A stretch of DNA of 64,000 nt from JACJVV01 sp964581515 (GTDB taxonomy: Archaea; Nanobdellota; Nanobdellia; Woesearchaeales; JACJVV01): the NCBI GenBank assembly GCA_964581515.1, contig CAZOOV010000005.1, positions 62,001 to 126,000 of the forward strand, written 5' to 3'. Under the pieces are notes generated by a model. The model had not been told where the DNA came from. It saw only the letters and a program-made list of their open reading frames with translations, and searched no databases. How positions within the stretch are numbered: the first letter of the stretch is position 1; each line of letters begins with the position of its first letter. The position numbers were made by a program, and so were the translations under genes. This document shows positions 59,807-64,000 of this stretch, one piece after another.

Positions 59807-59809
59807 CAT

Positions 59810-61018
59810 ATGACACAAAAATTATCTCATGTATTTGAAAAGTATATGAAAAATAAACCTATTTTTGTAAATAAACATTATTTACAATCAAATTATGTTC
59901 CAGAAACTATTGAATATAGGGATAAAGAGATCAATACTATTGCTGAGATACTTGCTTCGTCTTTACGGATGGAAAAACCCTCAAATATTTTTATATATGG
60001 GAAAACCGGTACAGGTAAAACATTAGCAGTTCAATATACCACATCAAAATTAAAAGAAACAGCAGAAGCACATCAAATCCCTTTGAAGATATTATATATC
60101 AACTGTAAGCTTAAGAAGATTGCAGATACAGAATATAGGATTATAGCACAGTTTATTAGGGAACTTGGAAAAGAGGTGCCACCTACGGGTCTTCCAACCG
60201 ATGAAGTTTATAAGATTTTTATTAATATAATTGATTCTTCAAAACAAATGGTTATTTTAGTATTGGATGAAATTGACCAATTAGTTAAAAAAGCAGGAGA
60301 TGAAATTTTATACAATCTTACAAGGATGAATACTGAATTAAAGAATACACAATTATCTATTGTTGGTGTATCTAATGATTTATTATTTGCAGATTATATT
60401 GATCCAAGAATAAAAAGCTCACTTAGTGAAGAAGAAATTATATTTTCTCCTTACAATGCATTACAATTAAAAGCGATTTTAAAACAAAGAAGCAAGATTG
60501 CATTTGTAGAAGGAGTAATAGAATCAGGTATGGTTGAGAAATGTGCTGCTTACGCTGCAAGAGATCATGGTGATGCGCGAAGGGCATTAGAATTACTTAG
60601 GGTAGCAGGAGAAATAACTGAAAGAGATGGTTCAAAGAAAGTTTCAATTAAATATTTGGATTTAGCTGAATCAAAAATTGAAAAAGATAGGATTATTGAT
60701 ATTATTTCAACACAACCAAAACAACATCAATTAACTCTTTACTCTATATTGAAGATTTCTGAAAGAACAAAAAAGGTGATTTTTACAGGAGAAATTTATG
60801 AATATTATAAGGGGCTTTGTATTGAAACTTCAATAAGGCCATTAACACAAAGACGTATTTCTGACATTATTTCTGAATTTGATATGTTAGGTTTAATATC
60901 TGGTAAAATTATTTCAAAAGGAAGATATGGGAGAACAAGGGAAGTAAACATATCCATACCAAAAGAATCGAGACTTAAAGCAAAACAAATCTTGAAATCA
61001 GCTCTCGATTTGTCTTAA
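59810..61018 (+). CDS. cdc6: Orc1/Cdc6 replication initiator
   Basis: 402 residues from ATG 59810, preferred because the TATA box lies 26 bases upstream (a GTG at 59801 lies inside the mini-ORB). AAA+ domain: NIFIYGKTGTGKTLAVQY (Walker A, about residue 60), MVILVLDEIDQLV (Walker B), LSIVGVSNDLLF (sensor 1) and GDARRALELLRVAGE (sensor 2). The C-terminal winged helix (RRISDIISEFDMLGLISGKIISKGRYGRTREVNI) binds the ORB boxes. It loads MCM at the origin. It is the only initiator in the window. Confidence 0.96.
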   Translation: MTQKLSHVFEKYMKNKPIFVNKHYLQSNYVPETIEYRDKEINTIAEILASSLRMEKPSNIFIYGKTGTGKTLAVQYTTSKLKETAEAHQIPLKILYINCKLKKIADTEYRIIAQFIRELGKEVPPTGLPTDEVYKIFINIIDSSKQMVILVLDEIDQLVKKAGDEILYNLTRMNTELKNTQLSIVGVSNDLLFADYIDPRIKSSLSEEEIIFSPYNALQLKAILKQRSKIAFVEGVIESGMVEKCAAYAARDHGDARRALELLRVAGEITERDGSKKVSIKYLDLAESKIEKDRIIDIISTQPKQHQLTLYSILKISERTKKVIFTGEIYEYYKGLCIETSIRPLTQRRISDIISEFDMLGLISGKIISKGRYGRTREVNISIPKESRLKAKQILKSALDLS

Positions 61019-61058
61019 TTTAATTTGTCTTAAATGTTTAAGTTAAGTATTTAATGTG

Positions 61059-62723
61059 ATGTTGATGGAAATATCAGATAAGAAAAAGAAAATAATAGGA
61101 TTTTTTATGCAAAATGATGCTTTAATCTCATTAGATTCTATAGAAAAATTTGAAGATGAGATCTTTTTAGATAAAATTATAAGTTTAATAGATCAAAAAT
61201 CAGAAATTTCTGTTATTTTAGATTTTATGGGTAAATATGCATTAAGTGATACTTCTGTTAATCGATATCAACAAAATACTACTGAAAATACTACAAATCA
61301 AAATACCACTGATCAAAACTCTCAATCAACAATGACTACCAGTCCAACAATATCAACCCAGTCAACTGATTCTTCTCAATCAACAACCTCTTCTGAACAT
61401 ACATCCTCTCTATCAACCCCTGCTATAGAAATACAAACACCAACTCTTCCTACAAGTGAACAACCTAAATTAAATATAATTCATGATTTTAATTTACTTC
61501 CTAAAAAAAGAGAAGTAAGTCATTTTGTATCTTATTTTTCTTCAAGATATAAACAAATATTATCTATTTTGAAAAATAGAAAGGAACTTTCTTCAATTTT
61601 ATCAATTGCAAGATTGAAAGCAAAGACAGATAGAGAAAAAGTTTCTGTTATATGTTTAGTAAGAAAGAAAGATATTACAAAAAATGATAATATTATTCTA
61701 ACAGTAGAAGATTTAACTGGAGAAATAAAAGTACTTGTTAATAAATCAAATAAAGAATTGACAGAAGTAGCAAAAGATCTTGTTAGAGATGAAGTAATTG
61801 GTGTTGTTGGAATGAATGGGGATAATATTTTATTCTCAAATTCAATAATTCAACCAGAAATTCCTTTAGATAAAGAATTTAAGAAAGCAGAAAAAGAAGA
61901 GTGTGCAGTTTTTTTATCAGATATACATGTTGGTTCAAAATATTTTCTTGCTGATGAATTTAATAAGTTTATTTCTTGGATCAGGCAGGAAACAGGTACA
62001 GAAAATCAGAGAAAAATAGCTGATAAGGTAAAATATGTTTTTATAGCTGGTGATCTTGTTGATGGTGTAGGAATATATCCTAATCAAGAATTAGAGTTAG
62101 ATATTGATGACATTTATGGGCAATATAGTAAGGCTGCAGAACTCATAAAGAAAATTCCATCCCATATATCTGTAATTATTTGTCCTGGAAATCATGATGC
62201 ATCTAGATTGTCAGAACCACAACCAAAATTATTTGGAGATTATATTAAACCTTTAAGCGATATACCAAATGTATCTCTTGTTTCAAACCCATCTTATATT
62301 AATATTTCTGCAACTGAAACTTTTTCAGGATTTGATATCTTATTGTATCATGGTTATAGTTTTGATTATTATGTTGCAAATGTAGATTCATTAAGATTGG
62401 AAGGAGGGTATGATAGGGCAGATTTAATCATGAAATTTCTTTTAAAGAGAAGACATTTAGCACCAGCATATACATCAACATTATTTATTCCTGAGGAGAC
62501 AAAAGATAGTCTTGTTATAGAGAAAATACCTGATTTTTTCATTACTGGCCATATTCATAAAACTGCTGTAAGTAATTATAGGAATGTGACTTTGATAAGT
62601 GGAAGTTGTTGGCAATCCATTACCTCTTTTCAAGAAAAGGTAGGACATCATCCTGAACCAGCTAAAGTTCCGGTTGTTAATTTGAAAACAAGAAAAGTAA
62701 CTATTTTAAATTTTTTAGATTAG
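61059..62723 (+). CDS. polB: DNA polymerase D small subunit DP1 (3'-5' exonuclease)
   Basis: 554 residues from ATG 61059; ATG 61065 and GTG 61056 are alternatives. The N-terminal domain is small and helical. Residues about 70-140 are a Thr/Ser/Gln/Asn-rich linker. An OB fold follows (KVSVICLVRKKDITKNDNIILTVEDLTGEIKVLV), then the phosphoesterase: FLSDIHVGSKYF, IAGDLVDGVG, ICPGNHDASRLSEPQPKL, LLYHGYSFD and FITGHIHKTAV. All metal ligands are present, so proofreading should be active. DP2 begins 48 bases downstream. Confidence 0.95.
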   Translation: MLMEISDKKKKIIGFFMQNDALISLDSIEKFEDEIFLDKIISLIDQKSEISVILDFMGKYALSDTSVNRYQQNTTENTTNQNTTDQNSQSTMTTSPTISTQSTDSSQSTTSSEHTSSLSTPAIEIQTPTLPTSEQPKLNIIHDFNLLPKKREVSHFVSYFSSRYKQILSILKNRKELSSILSIARLKAKTDREKVSVICLVRKKDITKNDNIILTVEDLTGEIKVLVNKSNKELTEVAKDLVRDEVIGVVGMNGDNILFSNSIIQPEIPLDKEFKKAEKEECAVFLSDIHVGSKYFLADEFNKFISWIRQETGTENQRKIADKVKYVFIAGDLVDGVGIYPNQELELDIDDIYGQYSKAAELIKKIPSHISVIICPGNHDASRLSEPQPKLFGDYIKPLSDIPNVSLVSNPSYINISATETFSGFDILLYHGYSFDYYVANVDSLRLEGGYDRADLIMKFLLKRRHLAPAYTSTLFIPEETKDSLVIEKIPDFFITGHIHKTAVSNYRNVTLISGSCWQSITSFQEKVGHHPEPAKVPVVNLKTRKVTILNFLD

Positions 62724-62771
62724 AGAAATAAGATTAATTAAATTAAGAAACATAGAAGAAAATAAGAAAAA

Positions 62772-64000
62772 ATGACAGTAGAATCAAAAAATCTCCAGAA
62801 ATATTTTGAATCTGTAGAGTCACAAACAAATAAAGCACTTAAAATTGCAACTAGTGCTAGGCAGAAAGGATTTGATCCTGAAGATAAGGTAGATATACCT
62901 ATTGCTAAGAATATGGCTGAGCGTGTTTTAGGGTTAGTCTCAGCAGTGGCTCCAGCTTTATTAAATTCAAATATCGTTGAAAGAATTGAGGAACTTGAAA
63001 AAGAATTTTCTCCTTTAGATTGGAGAGTCGCTTTTAAGATTGCAGCAGAAGTGGCACTTGAGAAATTTTGCAAATTTGAGTCTAAAAAAGAAGCAGTTGA
63101 AATTGGAATCAGAACTGGATTTATGTATCTTACAGGAGGTATAGTATCAGCGCCTTTAGAAGGGCTTGTAGAGATAAGAATCAAAAAAAGAAATGATGGG
63201 AAAGAATATGTTGCATTAGTTTATGCTGGTCCAATAAGGGGGGCAGGAGGTACTGCTGCTGCAACCTCAGTTGTTTTGGGAGATTATGTTGCAACACAAC
63301 TTGGTTTTGCAAAATATGATCCTACAGAAGATGAAATAAATAGGACTGCTACTGAATTATATGATTATAATGAAAGAATTACAAATCTTCAATATCTTCC
63401 TTCAAAAGAAGAAATAAAATTTATGATTAAAAATATGCCTATCGAAATTGATGGAGACCCTACTGAAAGAATTGAAGTTTCAAATTTTAAAGATCAACCC
63501 CGAATCGAGACTAATTTGATTAGAGGAGGGATTTGTCTTGTTATTGGAGAAGGTCTTTGTCAAAAAGCACCTAAAATATGGAAAAGACTTAGTGAATGGG
63601 GTAATGAATTTGGAATTGATTGGAATTTTTTAGATGAATTTTTGAAATTACAAAAGAAAATAAAGGCAAAAGGAAAGAAAAAAGAAGGAACACAAGGGAT
63701 CTCACCTATTTTTACATTTATTAGTGATATGGTAGCTGGAAGGCCTGTTTTAAGTTATCCTATGGCTTACGGAGGATTCAGGCTTCGTATGGGGAGGACA
63801 AGAACATCTGGGTTTTCTGCAATAGCATTAAACACTTTTACTTTAAAGGCCTTAAATAATTTTATAGTTTATGGAACTCAGTTAAAGCTTGAAAGACCAG
63901 GAAAAGCAGGTTCTGTTACAGTATGTGAGGCAATAGAAGGACCAACAGTATTATTAAATGATGGTAAGGTTATTAAGATTACAAAAGAAAATCAAGATCT
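62772..64000 (+). CDS. polC: DNA polymerase D large subunit DP2, N-terminal part (cut by window end)
   Basis: From ATG 62772 the frame stays open to the window end (409 codons). MTVESKNLQKYFESVESQTNKAL is the N-terminal region. EIGIRTGFMYLTGGIVSAPLEG, LVYAGPIRGAGGTAAATSVVLGDYVA, RIETNLIRGGICLVIGEGLCQKAPKIWK and AGRPVLSYPMAYGGFRLRMGRTRTSGFSA are highly conserved in DP2. It is the catalytic polymerase subunit, usually about 1,100-1,300 residues, so about two thirds lie outside. With DP1 it is the replicative polymerase of most archaea. Confidence 0.95.
   Translation, partial: MTVESKNLQKYFESVESQTNKALKIATSARQKGFDPEDKVDIPIAKNMAERVLGLVSAVAPALLNSNIVERIEELEKEFSPLDWRVAFKIAAEVALEKFCKFESKKEAVEIGIRTGFMYLTGGIVSAPLEGLVEIRIKKRNDGKEYVALVYAGPIRGAGGTAAATSVVLGDYVATQLGFAKYDPTEDEINRTATELYDYNERITNLQYLPSKEEIKFMIKNMPIEIDGDPTERIEVSNFKDQPRIETNLIRGGICLVIGEGLCQKAPKIWKRLSEWGNEFGIDWNFLDEFLKLQKKIKAKGKKKEGTQGISPIFTFISDMVAGRPVLSYPMAYGGFRLRMGRTRTSGFSAIALNTFTLKALNNFIVYGTQLKLERPGKAGSVTVCEAIEGPTVLLNDGKVIKITKENQD

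Larger units (their letters stand above)
59390..59809. other. replication origin (oriC) upstream of orc1/cdc6
   Basis: Between aIF2-beta and orc1/cdc6 there is no gene but all parts of an archaeal origin. Two ORB-type boxes face each other (59499-59525 minus, 59723-59750 plus) across an extremely A+T-rich block at about 59575-59700, containing long AT runs, which would be the unwinding element. A third, short ORB lies at 59796-59806. Next come orc1/cdc6 and both PolD genes, the order known around the Pyrococcus origin. Confidence 0.85.

Overview
The window is about 70% A+T and carries an archaeal information-processing gene set: AglB, deoxyhypusine synthase, HMf-type histone, NAC, Sec61-beta/SecD/SecF, TFE, aIF2-beta, FEN1, Hjc, EndA, Orc1/Cdc6 and both PolD subunits. 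These sit beside bacterial-looking genes: a long AspRS, GatCAB, gyrase A, a ScpB-like protein and a bacterial-style TGT. Genes are densely packed, often overlap by 4 bases, and many are probably leaderless, with a TATA box about 26 bases before the start codon. This mix suggests a DPANN archaeon of the Woesearchaeota/Pacearchaeota kind. The lineage is an inference; no 16S gene is present.

Layout. 1-9974 (minus) is a surface-glycan and N-glycosylation operon: AglB, a DPM1-like GT2, a DUF2304 membrane protein, GT4 and GT9 glycosyltransferases, AsnB and a methyltransferase. 10281-16079 holds an M29-like peptidase, TGT, and a polyamine/hypusine operon (deoxyhypusine synthase, ODC-fold decarboxylase, HAD phosphatase, agmatinase). 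16413-24122 holds a bacterial-type AspRS, a large possible carbohydrate-active protein, NfnAB, a solitary 5S rRNA gene, a sugar nucleotidyltransferase and a secreted protein. 24273-31627 carries a ScpB-like protein with a huge acidic tail, a tiny zinc ribbon, GyrA, a UDP-glucuronate decarboxylase and a THUMP methyltransferase. 31708-38627 has a membrane kinase-like protein, a DUF4234 protein, gatC-gatA-mazG-gatB and an EamA transporter.

38655-45790 has a TrmB-family regulator divergent from three small unknown genes, an Mre11/SbcD-like nuclease, SecD/SecF, NAC, Sec61-beta (57 aa) and RNase P RNA. 45845-52635 has Hjc, histone, RNase Z, EndA, unknowns, FEN1, Trm5 and a second EamA transporter. 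52636-52970 is gene-free but strongly structured and probably encodes a non-coding RNA. 52971-58755 holds PheS/PheT, a second TrmB-family regulator, an inverted-repeat-rich gap and TFE. 58971-64000 holds aIF2-beta, the replication origin, orc1/cdc6, and PolD DP1 and DP2 (DP2 cut by the window end).

How the parts fit. The bacterial-type AspRS carries residues of the non-discriminating class and GatCAB is present, which points to tRNA-dependent asparagine synthesis. The decarboxylase and agmatinase can supply the polyamine precursor needed for hypusine. The origin has the layout seen in several euryarchaea: Orc1-binding (ORB) boxes facing each other across an AT-rich unwinding element, followed by orc1/cdc6 and PolD. 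No CRISPR array, transposase, insertion sequence or tRNA gene was recognised.
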